From: Molanna angustata
Lineage: Eukaryota > Arthropoda > Insecta > Trichoptera > Molannidae
NCBI GenBank assembly: GCA_963576475.1
Contig: OY754975.1
Span: forward strand, 16,329,469 to 16,393,468
Length of the DNA: 64,000 nucleotides
Direction: 5' to 3'
Shown here: positions 35,515-44,514 of the stretch, in pieces
How the letters are laid out: each line of letters opens with the position of its first letter
Position numbering within the stretch: position 1 is the stretch's first letter
Made by a program: the position numbers and the translations under genes
The notes under the pieces: model-generated
What the model was told of the DNA's origin: nothing
Database searches by the model: none
The model's input: only the letters and a program-made list of their open reading frames with translations

Positions 35515-36278
35515 GACACACGAAATGTTCTACTCCGAATTCTGAGTAAATCCGTATATAGAACATATGTATATGCTACGAAGCCTCTAAGTTGGTGTTT
35601 TTAACTTAAAGTTGAAAAAGCCGTGAAAAAAGTAGACCCTGCATCGTGTCCGGACAATTGACCGTAGCCGATTGACCGTGGACAATTTACCGTACGCCCT
35701 TTTTAACGTATGGACAATTTACCGTGAGGACAATTTATCGTGGGGACAATTTACCGTATGGACAGTTAACTGTCGGGAAAATTTACCGTACGGACAATTG
35801 ACCGTGAGGACAATCTCGCGTATCCTGCTTGAAACATTGTGGATATGTTAAGAGAACAAAGTTCTCTTGAACAAATCAACAGTTGGATAAGCGATTATTA
35901 TACGATTTCTATAGCTTAAAAGGTTATATCATGGTGACACGTCAAACATATATCCAAAAACAATATTTATTAAAAAAAATATAGTAGGTTACTATTATTT
36001 ACTCTGAGAGTCAAATTAACTTTGAATAGTAGTTTTTTTATAAAATAAATCAGTTGGAATGTTTTTTTTTTAATAAAGTTGATTTCTCCTTTAAAAGCTT
36101 TTCCATCAAAACAGTTTTAAAAAAATGTTTACCTTCCTCTTCGTCGTTGGAATCTTGCAATAGCCATATTTCTTCATCGTCAAAGTGAGCGTCTCCTCCG
36201 CGGCCCAAACCTGGGAAGAAAGCGTGGGCCAATATCTGACCGCGACCGTCGAATGGAAAACTGTCATCGTGATAGCGT
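16576..36278 (-). CDS. Mmp2: Mmp2-like GPI-anchored matrix metalloproteinase, 5' exons missing
   Basis: Zinc endopeptidase of extracellular matrix. Seven exons in transcript order: 36133-36278, 21087-21245, 19973-20667, 19290-19431, 18738-18897, 18427-18530, 16576-16847. All GT-AG; phases join into 558 residues plus stop. Exon 36133 carries the structural zinc/calcium segment ([18 protein letters not shown]). The next carries [11 protein letters not shown] (zinc histidines, catalytic Glu) and the Met-turn ALMYP. About 205 residues of Pro/Arg/Tyr/His-rich hinge follow, then four hemopexin blades closed by Cys in DSCNTNYD and WMGCP. The C-terminus is a hydrophobic tail ([16 protein letters not shown]) without a cytosolic extension, as in GPI-anchored fly Mmp2. 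Signal peptide, cysteine-switch propeptide and first catalytic exon were not found up to position 64000. The intron 21246-36132 is full of repeats. The family is certain; the Mmp2 assignment rests on hinge and tail. Confidence 0.88.
17110..17965. mobile_element. Element bounded by ATTATTCGAA-type subrepeats
   Basis: Clusters of short subrepeats (acaattattcgaa-like) fill 17110-17265. Related ones in opposite orientation (ttcgaacaattgt-like) fill 17840-17955. The inner part includes a MITE (17319-17432). This suggests a DNA transposon with arrays of transposase-binding sites at both ends; the family is unknown. It sits in the MMP intron 16848-18426. Confidence 0.5.
17319..17432. mobile_element. 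Short MITE with CCATAGATTTTTATTA ends
   Basis: The inverted ends ccatagatttttatta (left) and taataaaaatctatgg (right) enclose a palindromic core with gatgtcgtag and agtactacatc. A larger relative with the same two ends lies at 26553-26897, so this looks like an internally deleted copy. Confidence 0.65.
18075..18210 (-). repeat. Degenerate copy of the palindrome unit
   Basis: Contains gatcacgtaaaccagccgat, shared with the unit at 10155-10447 (inverted), then a diverged continuation through aaacttcgtctctactgaga. Confidence 0.7.
21355..21450 (+). mobile_element. Fragment of the TTTCGCCAAA MITE family
   Basis: Shares atcttgaac, gttgcgcagagcgcaaat and tttttgcttcgttggttta with the complete copy at 33311-33443. 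The right half is decayed. Confidence 0.65.
21610..21990 (+). mobile_element. 5'-truncated LINE 3' end
   Basis: The broken reading contains LRWAGHVQK and a GRP/RWEDEV-type sequence near the ORF2 C-terminus and ends in a GAAGAAGAAG tail. Non-functional, in the large MMP intron. Confidence 0.6.
22684..22859. mobile_element. Foldback element with about 80-bp arms
   Basis: Left arm 22684-22764 is nearly the exact reverse complement of 22778-22859, with about a 14-bp loop. Arms include cacgtgagaattgaatttgc and gaccggtttcgaaac. The accggtttcgaaac motif recurs at 48650 and in a weaker form at 33153. Confidence 0.85.
23600..23915 (+). mobile_element. LINE ORF2 C-terminal remnant
   Basis: Frameshifted reading: [18 protein letters not shown], then [16 protein letters not shown], then [15 protein letters not shown]. 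This is the C-terminal end of an insect LINE of the type also seen at 4.85-5.0 kb. Confidence 0.65.
24360..24850 (+). mobile_element. Decayed LINE remnants
   Basis: Two weaker matches to the same terminal region: around 24390 (the [12 protein letters not shown] type) and 24735-24840 ([14 protein letters not shown]). They are separated by unrelated sequence and heavily broken. Confidence 0.45.
24836..24925 (+). repeat. Half-copy of the nested hairpin element
   Basis: Shares ggggcaagtc, ggcgaaatcaaaac and tatatggagttctataatat with the hairpin element at 62.9-63.2 kb. Only one arm is present here. Confidence 0.7.
26028..26165 (+). repeat. Degenerate copy of the palindrome unit
   Basis: Shares gggagtcaa, tctcaatagagacgaa and gggaaatcaaggcacctaca with 10085-10200, ending at a cctgtcatc. 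Confidence 0.7.
26553..26897. mobile_element. MITE related to 17319-17432
   Basis: Left end around gattttcatataataaata with actccgtgcaataagtga; right end around aaatttgctaactacgacat and gaaaatctatggg. Both ends match the short MITE at 17319-17432, and the longer interior has no coding potential. Confidence 0.6.
27230..27890 (-). mobile_element. LINE 3' region, broken
   Basis: The minus strand encodes an RT C-terminal segment at 27601-27855 ([20 protein letters not shown]), then a 3' UTR with the ttattgccg/taaggcaatttt motif. The same motif occurs in the 3' UTR of the LINE fragment at 40611-41163. Non-functional. Confidence 0.65.
28496..29747. mobile_element. hAT-like remnant with TAGGGTTGCCA ends
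   Basis: The left end TAGGGTTGCCACACGTCCCG is matched by two diverged right ends: TAGCAACCCTA near 29088 and GGTTACCCTAA near 29748. The sequences before the two right ends resemble each other (tttgtctttcact, gatgc.ttttgg). No 8-bp target duplication could be confirmed and no transposase was recognised. Confidence 0.45.
30033..31520 (+). repeat. 165-bp satellite array, nine monomers
   Basis: Monomers start (at ttggcattcc) at 30036, 30201, 30366, 30531, 30696, 30861, 31026, 31191 and 31356, exactly 165 bp apart. Copies 2, 5 and 8 carry atcagaag with aaaactg; the others carry atcggaag with aaaattg. This is a three-monomer (495-bp) higher-order pattern. Copies 3 and 9 also share taataccc. Each monomer consists of about 105 bp of unique sequence plus the first 60 or so bp of the MITE that stands complete at 31461-31594. 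The array is in the large MMP intron. Confidence 0.96.
31461..31594 (+). mobile_element. Complete MITE ending the satellite array
   Basis: 134-bp MITE: left end ataattatcttaaaacaact, right end ctcaagaagtttgacgaaaa followed by ctat, imperfect inverted repeats of about 25 bp. The core has gcgcagagcgctaatttgtg and ttgcttggttgg. Homologous throughout to 33311-33443 (inverted). Its left half is the part found in every satellite monomer. Confidence 0.8.
31780..32124 (-). mobile_element. RTE-like LINE 3' end
   Basis: The minus strand encodes [17 protein letters not shown] and [14 protein letters not shown]. Its 3' end has the ggtaggcagagagaaccg terminus and a repeated ccata tail. Same family as 56950-57360 and 60957-61070. 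Confidence 0.75.
32125..33000 (+). mobile_element. (TG)n-bearing MITE, copy 1
   Basis: Starts CCAACTGTCGATTCG and ends CTATCGACAGTTGG, giving inverted CCAACTGTCGAT ends. It carries an internal (TG)n run (32182-32263) followed by a C-tract and ttttgatccgctcaatttac. It closely matches 43137-44192 and, inverted, 34824-35592. No coding capacity. Confidence 0.75.
33311..33443 (-). mobile_element. Complete MITE, TTTCGCCAAA family
   Basis: 133 bp with imperfect 25-bp inverted ends (atagttttcgccaaataact; ataattttcgccaaacatct when read inward). The core is gttgcgcagagcgcaaaatt on the minus strand. It is the best-preserved copy of the family that seeded the satellite. Confidence 0.8.
33634..33785. mobile_element. 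Small MITE with ATTCAGTAACT ends
   Basis: Left attcagtaact and right agttactgaat are inverted, each with an inner aacgttcc nearby. 152 bp. The target duplication is uncertain. Confidence 0.5.
34296..34517 (+). mobile_element. tRNA-derived SINE, family S2
   Basis: Head CCGTGGCACAGTTGGTAAG and B box GGGTTTGATCCCC are followed by a body with gggctggaaacactggtta and gccatatggcaataaactcg. Same family as 61127-61345. Confidence 0.75.
34824..35592 (-). mobile_element. (TG)n-bearing MITE, copy 2, truncated
   Basis: Inverted relative of 32125-33000 with a long (CA)n run at about 35409-35513. It lacks the CCAACTGTCGAT end on the left. It includes the actccgaattctgagtaaat segment, also seen in copy 3. 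Confidence 0.75.
35640..35825 (+). repeat. Array of GGACAATTTACCGT-type subrepeats
   Basis: About ten imperfect, irregularly spaced copies of ggacaatttaccgt or ggacaattgaccgt over 180 bp, all in one orientation. This resembles a subterminal transposase-binding array, but no opposing end was found. It lies in or just upstream of the MMP 3'-part intron. Confidence 0.6.
36133..36278 (-). CDS. Mmp2: MMP catalytic-domain exon (distal)
   Basis: A 146-bp exon isolated among transposons, 14.9 kb from the next. It encodes [34 protein letters not shown] and ends in DSNDEEE. The final single base joins the acceptor at 21245 to give [17 protein letters not shown], the expected MMP order and phase. It contains the His/Asp ligands of the structural zinc and the calcium loop. 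The exon opens with one base completing an upstream codon, so at least one more exon precedes it. Confidence 0.9.
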
Positions 36279-36364
36279 CTGAAAAAAGATAAAAAAAAAT
36301 CAATTTTGCTATTATAGCTGAATTTTGCTAGATTTTCTCGAAGATATGGTTCAAATTTCAAATA

Positions 36365-36660
36365 TAAATTAATAATATTGAGTATGTAAGTCGGTGTCAC
36401 CAGGTGCAAAAGAACACGCTCAGGTGGGGTATAAGCGTGGAAGAGGACGTCTCCTGCAATTGCGGCGACATCCAGACTGACGAACACCTCCTCATCTGTC
36501 GAGACATGCCAGTGAGGTGCGATGCAGAAGACCTGATTATGGTCAATGACAATGCTGTTGCGGCTGCTGTATTCTGGAGCGGGGTGGCCCAGTGGAAAAG
36601 TCCTCGGAACCGTAAAGGAAGTAATTGTAATAGAGATAAATAATATATACCTACAAATAG
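36365..36660 (+). mobile_element. LINE ORF2 C-terminal fragment with zinc-knuckle-like motif
   Basis: The open stretch encodes CNCGDIQTDEHLLIC, a C-X-C-G...H...C pattern seen at the C-terminus of some insect LINE ORF2 proteins, then EDLI and DNAVAAAVFW. 5'-truncated, 90 bp from the MMP catalytic exon and in opposite orientation. Confidence 0.6.
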
Positions 36661-36742
36661 TTTGTAATTTATGTTTCAGAAAATTTAAGTACCATCAACA
36701 TACATACATACAGTTTAATGTATTTATGTAACATACAGTTTA

Positions 36743-36967
36743 ATGAATTTAAGTAACATACAGTTTAATGTACCCGTTAGACGGACTAGGCATTCTGCAT
36801 TACTATATCTTAATAAATGTAACTCAAATATTGATAGTAATGCTCCATTATATAGGTTTATAAATACCTATACAAAAATTGTAAATGAAACTGATGACCT
36901 GGACATTTTTCATCTGTCAAGATCAACATTTAAAAAAAATCCTTATGATAAGGTAGAGGTAGTTTAC
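36743..36967 (+). mobile_element. LINE-A ORF2 C-terminus, left part
   Basis: Encodes VPVRRTRHSALLYL and DLDIFHLSRSTFKKN, the terminal region of a LINE ORF2. The frame is interrupted by a hAT insertion. Across it, after removing one target duplication, the reading closes as VEVVYSHL and a stop at about 39112. Confidence 0.65.
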
Positions 36968-39092
36968 CAGAGTTGTGCTTTATTTCAAATAAATCCATTT
37001 CAAATGGAAATGCAAAATGCAAAATAGGTATTTTCCATTTTGCATTTTAAATGCTTTTTTATTTCACCCATTTCCATTTCCATTTCAAATGCTTTTCTCA
37101 ATGCATTTTGCATTTCAAATGCATTTTTGCAACATTACTCTTCTTTGGTACCAAACCTAATTTTTTCATAGATTCATTTTATCTTGTGACCACATTAATC
37201 TTGTAATCTCCTTTTGAACTAATTAAATTCACGTGTTTTATTTTACTTATATGGTTAATTGGTGAAAGAAGAAATTGTAAAATTGATCCCATACCTACAT
37301 GACGCGGGTGTGGAGGAAAATGTAAAATAAGTAACTGGTCATTCTTATTATTCACTCTTACCAACACTTAGCCGATATTACACAATTTTTTTTTAATTAT
37401 TTTTTTTTCCTTATTGCAATATCCGTGAGCCAGAGAGATTTCAAGACCTATTTACACAGTGTCAGTAATAGGGTGCTTCTTATTTTTCGACTTTTAAAAA
37501 ATAACTGCGTCACCCCCCCCCCCTATTCGCTTCTATTACCAAAAAAAGTATACCCGTATTTTTTATTATCATTTAAAATAATTTTTGTGGGTCGCAAACG
37601 AGCTGCAAAATTTTGAAAAATATATGATATTTTGTACCTATAGCTATCGTCTATGCAACAAGTTAAAATATTTAATTTTGACCCCAAAATGTGTTTAAAT
37701 TATTGTAAGGACCTATTGTTTTGATGTCAGCATTGAAAAGTGTAGGATCTGATCCTTATGATTTTAAAATGATTTTTCAACCATTCGTCGTCAACTCGTG
37801 AAGCAAAGAAAAAATGTAGTAAAGTCATTGAAAAACGAATTCTATTAAAATATACCTCTCACCGTTCATTGAGATAGAGATCTAATAGAAAAAATCACAA
37901 AACATGAATCTGTGTAGGTACCGATTACCCATTTTAGAAAGAATCAATTTGTGGCTCTTAAAAAAACTCAAGAATTATGGAAACAAAGGAATTGAAAAAT
38001 ATCCTTGATCATTTGTGGCACCTATCAATCCAAAGAGCTTATCGCACTTGCATTTTTTGACGTAGAAATTTTTCCAGAAATGGAATCGTATCTGACTTTT
38101 GAAATAAGATGAAGACTACAGTGCTGGTAAAAATACATACATTGCGGGCCGTGAATGATATTGTAGAACAAGGAGTGGTATAATTTGATGAATACAATAA
38201 GTTAATCATCACTAAAGAACAATATCTTCTTCTAATCTTTAAACAACATAAGAAGTACCCTGATACCAAAAATTCTACCTTACTGTGTTCGATGCTTTGG
38301 TGTAAATGGTCCTACAGAGTTGAATGGATTTCCACATTGTCACCAAATGTCCACAGTGGAGAACTTTTTCTCAAGGACTAAAAAATAATTGTTTCATAGA
38401 GCAACATAACACTGAAATATTAGCATGAGTACTTGGAGTGCTTCTGATTCATTAATCGGTGCTATACGATTTTTTAAAGAATAATAATTATCATTATATC
38501 TACTCTAAAAAATAATTTTAGCAATATTTTTCATTTTCTCAATAAATTTGTAAGTTTCTAGGCAATATAAGCAATTTATATTTTTTCATAAATTGCTGAA
38601 TTTTGATTACTGGTAGCAACCCCTAAACATGACGTGAAAAAATAAAATAAATATATATAAACAATTTTTTGTGTCTTAGAATCGAATAAAGGGGTGGACG
38701 CATAGAAATTTCAAGAAAAATTGTATAAATTTTTGACCAAATAAGAAGCACTCTAATATGTAAGAAACTATTATTTGTTTGGAGAATTAAAATTAGTCTG
38801 AACTTAAGAAAATTATTCCACAAGCTGTTCTACTTTATTTTTCATTATTAAATTACAAAACTGTTTAGTTCAATAATCATTTTAATACAAAACTGTTTGT
38901 TTCAACTTTTTCATTTCACCTGAGAAACCATTTAGCATTTTAAAAAGCATTTTGAAAATAGGTATTTTGCATTTTGCATTTGAAATGCTTTTTTAAAAAC
39001 CATTTTGCATTTTGCATTTTCAAATGGAAAAGTTTCAACCCATTTCCATTTTGCATTTCAAATGGTTTTGGTACCCATTTTGCACATCTCTG
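36968..39092. mobile_element. 2.1-kb hAT transposon inserted in LINE-A
   Basis: Ends CAGAGTTGTGC (left) and CAGAGATGTGC (right, read inward), with exact 8-bp target duplications TAGTTTAC at 36960-36967 and 39093-39100: the hAT signature. Subterminal regions on both sides (36990-37130, 38930-39080) are rich in cattttgcattt and its reverse. The 2.1-kb size could have held part of a transposase, but the interior has only short open frames (for example minus 38039-38269) and I could not recognise a transposase domain. Confidence 0.8.
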
Positions 39093-39290
39093 TAGTTTAC
39101 TCACATCTTTAAAAACCTCTTTTGTAACTTTATTTTGGTTTCTTTTTAATGTTCTTTTTTTACTTGTGCTACTCTTCATGCTCTTACACATAAACTCTAT
39201 CTCGTGCACACACCACAAACACACATACACACTATCCTCCTCCCTATTTCCTCGTTACTCCATTTTCCCTTATTACTGTTGCAATAAGAT
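39093..39290 (+). mobile_element. LINE-A tail after the hAT insertion
   Basis: Continuation of LINE-A: the ORF2 stop falls near 39112, then a pyrimidine-rich 3' UTR-like stretch. The exact 3' end was not determined. Confidence 0.5.
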
Positions 39291-40610
39291 CATATTTCAT
39301 CTAGTGATTCTTCACAAAATATACAAGAAAATAATTTCTCTGGTATCTGTCAGATGATGTCGGAAATGGAAGAGAGGAAGGAGAAAGCTAAAAACATAAT
39401 TATGTTTAATGTTCCTGAGAATGACTCTACATCCCGTGGTGACTCTTTGGTCAATCAAAGATGTTGAGTGTGTCAAGGAATTATTTAAAGACGTCGCAGA
39501 GGTGAACATGTCCGATGCCAGGGTTTATCGAATTGGTCCAAAGAATCAGGGTAAAACACGTCCAATTAAAATTGAGTTTACTACTGAATCTCAAGCCAAA
39601 AAAATCTGTTTTCTAAAATAAAATAAAATTAAATAATGGTATGTATAAAGATAAAACATGATTTAACATTCAGACAGCGTAAACAGCTTGCAGATTTAAA
39701 AAAGGAACTCCAATTGCGTGTAAGTGAAGGTGAAACAAACATTACAATAAAATACATAAATAATTCACCTAAAATTGTGAACAATTTACCAAAAAACGTA
39801 ACAAACAGAATCAACTAACAATTTACTATATGAATGTCAGAGGAATGAGAACAAAATTGCATACTTTCATCACGTCATCACCTTGCCTACCTCATGATTG
39901 CATCATACTGAGTGAAACATGGTTAGATTAAAAAATTTCTACTGCTGAACTGGGTCTTTCTGACTTCAACGTGCACCGTATGGACAGAGAAGATACTGGA
40001 AGTAGAAGATCTAGAGGTGGTGGTGTTTTAATGGCTTTCCGTAAAAATGTTGTTTCTAGAAAACTTTCAGTAAAGAACAAGGATATTGAACAGTTATTTG
40101 TTTTAGTGAATAATAATGCTTGTAAAATTCTAATTGGTTGTGTATATATTCCCCATTCATCCGTGGTGGATACATATAAGAAGAACTGTGAGGATGTCGA
40201 AATACATAAATCTAAATATCCCAATGCTTATAAGTAATTTTATGCGATGACTACAATCTACCGAATTTAAAGTGGACAAACAATGGACTGGTATCTGAAA
40301 ATAATGTGCTATCATTGCAAGAAAGAGAAATAACGGACTTATGTAAATTTTTAATTTATATAAAAAAAAAACATATAAAATATTTGTAATGAAAAAAATT
40401 TGTGTTATCGAATGATCAATCCACTAAAGTATCTGAAGTTATTGAAATTCTACTTCCCGTTGACGTTCATCATCCGATATAAAAAATATATATGAATAGA
40501 GACCCTGTAAGAATTTTTTACAAAGCAGACTATAAAGTAATTTGTAATTCTCTTTTTGATATCGACTGGTCTTTTTTGAACACTAATAACATTGATGAAA
40601 ACTTATGTAA

Positions 40611-41163
40611 TTTTATTTATTTATTTATTTATTTAAACACTTTATTGTACATTACTTAATAGCTAGTACAAATGGCGGACTTATTGCCTAATGGCAATTT
40701 CTTCCAGACAACCATCTGTGACAGTTATGAGACAAAATGGTACATGTACAAAAAAAGAAAATATATATAAAACCATAAACATATTACATTTAAACACAAT
40801 AAAGTAAGAAGAATATAAATATGTACATCAATGAAAATTAAACAAATCATAGATAAGACCTGTTACAACACTATGGGAGGGAAGGGAAAAAAGGAGAGGA
40901 GATATGACTAACTACAAGAATAGGGAAATAAATGGGAAGTATGTAGGTTAAGAAATGGAAAGTAAGAGCGCGCGTTTTAATCTAGTTTTGAAGGTTCCTA
41001 ACGTTGGTGCAGTTCTAATGTCAAGGGCCAAGTTGTTCCATAACCGGGCAGCATGGACAGTAAATGATGATGAATAGAAAGCCGTGGCATGTGATGGGAT
41101 GGCGAGGGTTCTCTCTTCTCTAGATCGAAGCGGGAGTCCATGAGAGGCCAGAGGTTGATTTTT
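40611..41163 (-). mobile_element. LINE-C 3' end nested in LINE-B
   Basis: The minus strand encodes an ORF2 C-terminus (SSFTVHAARLWNNLALDIRT, then TLGTFKTRLKRALL), then a 3' UTR with an aatggcggacttattgccta-type motif and a TTTA-rich tail at 40611-40635. 5'-truncated. LINE-B's reading (DENLCNF / YHILSSVIEGY) resumes on each side. Confidence 0.75.
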
Positions 41164-41237
41164 ACCATATTCTTAGTTCAGTTATTGAAGGCTATGTTCC
41201 TTTAACTTCTCCTAAAACATCTAGTTTCCCCATATGG

Positions 41238-41424
41238 TGGATGGCAGAGCGGTTAGCGCGCTGGGTTAGTAATCCAGTGGTCGCGAGTTCGAATCCTGCC
41301 TCGACCGATCTCGTTCACCTATAGGACAAGCATTTATGCTTAGTTTAGGGAACGTAGGAAGATGTATATGTACTTGTTTAACAAGGACATATTCATTTTT
41401 TATATTAAAAAAAATAAAAAAAAA
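41238..41424 (+). mobile_element. tRNA-derived SINE, family S1, with target duplication
   Basis: Head ATGGCAGAGCGGTTAGCGC (A box) and GCGAGTTCGAATCCTGCC (B box), body with aagcatttatgcttagttta, A-rich tail. Flanked by atatgg (41232-41237 and 41425-41430). It was inserted into LINE-B's linker; removing it restores FPIWYSRDLKQL. Confidence 0.85.
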
Positions 41425-43136
41425 ATATGGTATTCTCGCGATCTTAAACAACTTACATTTCAAAAAAAGGCTGCTCATAGGACATATAAAGAAACTAAAG
41501 TACATACCTTCTGACTATATGATATTTAACAAATTGCGTAAAAAATGTTCAATTATATCTTATACTTGTTACAAAAAATATGTCAGAGAAATTGAAGAAT
41601 CGATTAACTGAGACCCTAAATATTTCTTATCCTATGCGAAATCTAAGAAAAAATCCAGTAATTCCTTACCAAGCACTATGTATTATGATAATGAAATTGC
41701 TTCTACATTAAAGGATATAGTTAATCTTTTTGCGAAATATTTCAAGTCGGTATAATATATGATGATAATATTCCTGAAAACTCTATTCCAGATTTTGAAT
41801 CATGCATCGATTTGTAAATCACACAAATACGCCTTGAAATTAAAAATATTGTAGCTGAAATTAGAAATTTAAAAGCATCATGACATGTAGTCAAGGACCA
41901 GATAAAATTCCTTCTTTGTTTGTGAAAAAATGTATGTACCCATTATCCTACCCTCTTTATTTGCTATTAAATATGTCGATTTCAAAAGGATATTTTCCTG
42001 AAAAGTGGAAAACCAGTTACCTTACACCTATTCCTAAAAAAGGCGAATTGAACGATGTGCGTAATTATAGAGCTATATGCATTCAATCTTGTCTGCCGAA
42101 ATTAATTGAAAAGCTTATTTTAGGGAAAATTAGCAACAACATCCAACGGTAATATCTACAAGGCAACATGGCTTTGTTTCCAAAAGGTCGACGTTAAGTA
42201 ACTTATTGGTTTATGAAAATTTTATTTCTTCTGCTCTTGCCAGTAAAATTCAAGTTGACTCAATTTATATTGATTTTAGTAAGGCCTTCGACAAAGTATG
42301 TCATAGTATATTATTCAAAAAAATATTTGGTATGGGAATGAGAGGCAGGATTTTTCTATGGATTAAAAGTTATTTGTCTGGCAGAATGTTATTTGTAAGG
42401 ATTCTACATCTGATTATTTCCACGCATCCAGTGGTGTTCTGCAAGGATCACACATGGGCCTAGTACTTTTTATTTTATTCATCAATGATATCATTGATTC
42501 GTTTAATGATGTGGAAGTGCTGATTTTTGCCGATGACATGAAAATCTTTCGAATTATTAAACGTATTGATGACTGTATCTTACTTCAATTTGCTTTGGAC
42601 AAACTGTATAATTGGTGTTGTAAAAATAAATTGCACCTTAATATAAGTAAATGTCAGTTTATCAGCTTTTATAAAATAAAAAATCCTATTGTTTTTCAAT
42701 ATTCCATAAATTCAATCCAATTAAATAATATTACTGAAATAATGGATCTTGGTGTAACATTTGATGCATCTCTTTCTTTCATAAGCCACATCAATAATAT
42801 ATGTAATAAGGCGATGCGGATGTTGGGTTTCGTTCTTCGCATTTCTTATTACTATTATTATACTTTTAAAATTTTATACACATCTTTAGTAAGAAGTGTG
42901 GTCGAGTATTATTCGACTGTTTGGCCGCCTTATTACAGAACTCATTCCGACGCAATAGAAAGAGTCCAAAATAAGTTTTTGAGGTACATTCATTTTAAAA
43001 TGGGCTTTCAGCGAGAAAATTTGAATTACGTATTTATTTTGAAATATCTCAATTTATTAAAGTGACAGAAGAACAAAATTTGACATTATGAATCTTCTAA
43101 AAATATTAATTAATGAAATTGACTGCCCTGAGTTGT

Positions 43137-43343
43137 CCAACTGTCGATTCGTTCATGAGAATTCAATTCTCTTAATGAATCGACATTATTAAGCCAAGGT
43201 GCGTGTACGAAGGAAAATTTTGTATGGTGTAGTGAACTTTTTGCATTCTAATAACAACAACTAGAGGCCTCGCAGCATATATGTTCCCATACATGGATTT
43301 ACTCAGAATTCGGAGTAGAACATTTTATGTGAGTTTTGTGTGT

Positions 43344-43391
<48 letters not shown>

Positions 43392-44192
43392 TGTGGTGTG
43401 TGTGTGGTGTGTGTGTGTGGTGTGTGTGTAGTGTGTGTGGGTGTGTCCCCCCCCCCCCTTATAACTTTTGATCCGCTCAATTTACTGAGCCCAAATTTTC
43501 AGAATATATAAATAGTTATAGGCCTACAAAACTTTTATACTCAGAATTGTGAATTTTTGTTTCAGTCAGGGGTTATCAACTTTTGAAATTTTGGTTTATT
43601 TTTCCATATATCTCAGAAACCATAAAAGCTAGAACGCTGAAAATTGGTATAAATATAGACAAATACAAAATCTCAAATAATTTTTTTTTTAAAATTCCAG
43701 GGTTTCTCAAACATTTTTTATTAAGAAAAATATTTTTTTTATGATAAATTTATGAGTTTAACTGCCTATATTTCCAAACTTTTTAAAAATATCGAAAAAG
43801 CCGAAACACCCTAACTAGATAATTTAATTTTCTATAAAAAATATTAACATTGTATTTGTACATCTCAAATTTTTTTTAACAATTTTTATAAAAATTGAAT
43901 TTAGTGACGACATCGCTTCATACAATTTGTATGGTAGTCGCCTATACACAATATGTAAGAAGTCTTAATAGTTTGATACTTAAATCTCCAAACATACATA
44001 CATACCATCATGCTGTTTTCATATTCTGAGTAGAAAAAAGGACTGACCTCCATTCTGTCCTATCTTGACATACATACCTACATGTATTGTATAGAAAATA
44101 AAATATCCTAAAATTTTCAATAATTTGGATTTATGGGTTTATAGTTTGATTTTTATTCTTCAACTATACAAACTATTGCTATCGACAGTTGG
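43137..44192 (+). mobile_element. (TG)n-bearing MITE, copy 3, longest
   Basis: 1056 bp from CCAACTGTCGATTCG to CTATCGACAGTTGG, including a TG run broken into GTGTGTGTGG units (43333-43447). It abuts the decayed 3' end of LINE-B. It contains the extra left segment with actcagaattcggagtagaa missing from copy 1. Confidence 0.75.
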
Positions 44193-44514
44193 ATCTCATG
44201 TGTTACAAGCAACTAGTTACAACTAGTTAATATTCATGTACCTGGTAGAAGTACCAGAGCACCGAGTGTTTATTGCGACAGTTATCTTACACACGTACAG
44301 CAAAATTCGGCGCTCGTTCGCATGCAACGTCTAAGTAACGAGTATTCCGCAAGTATAGACTTTTTTAATGTTGGTATTGGCTTTTGTAAGAGGGAGATAC
44401 AGAGAATCCTTTTTACAAACATGTAACTTTTTTAATTCTTTGCTTTCATTATATTATTTTTTATGTTTTTTCTATTTTTTGTCAGTGCTGTATTTTCATT
44501 GTGTAATTATTTTA

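Larger units (their letters stand above)
39340..43070 (+). mobile_element. LINE-B, degenerate, nearly full-length
   Basis: Order of a two-ORF LINE: ORF1 end (39355-39620; MEERKEKAKNIIMFNVPE, VKELFKDVAEVN), endonuclease (39830-40610; MNVRGMRTKLHTF, SETWLD, RSRGGGVLMAFRKNV, LIGCVYIP), linker (41170-41830) and RT (41880-43065; DKIPSLFVKK, YIDFSKAFDKV, FADDMKIF active site, then thumb sequence). Multiple stops and frameshifts make it dead. It is interrupted by a LINE-C fragment at 40611-41163 and an S1 SINE at 41238-41424. The coding sequence resumes across both when they are removed. Confidence 0.8.

Noticed and set aside
41238..41310. tRNA genes at 41.24, 58.54, 60.45 and 61.36 kb, and at 12.23, 34.30 and 61.13 kb
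   Set aside because: A and B boxes are present, but the sequences continue into shared SINE bodies with A-rich tails and target duplications, and the copies are dispersed.
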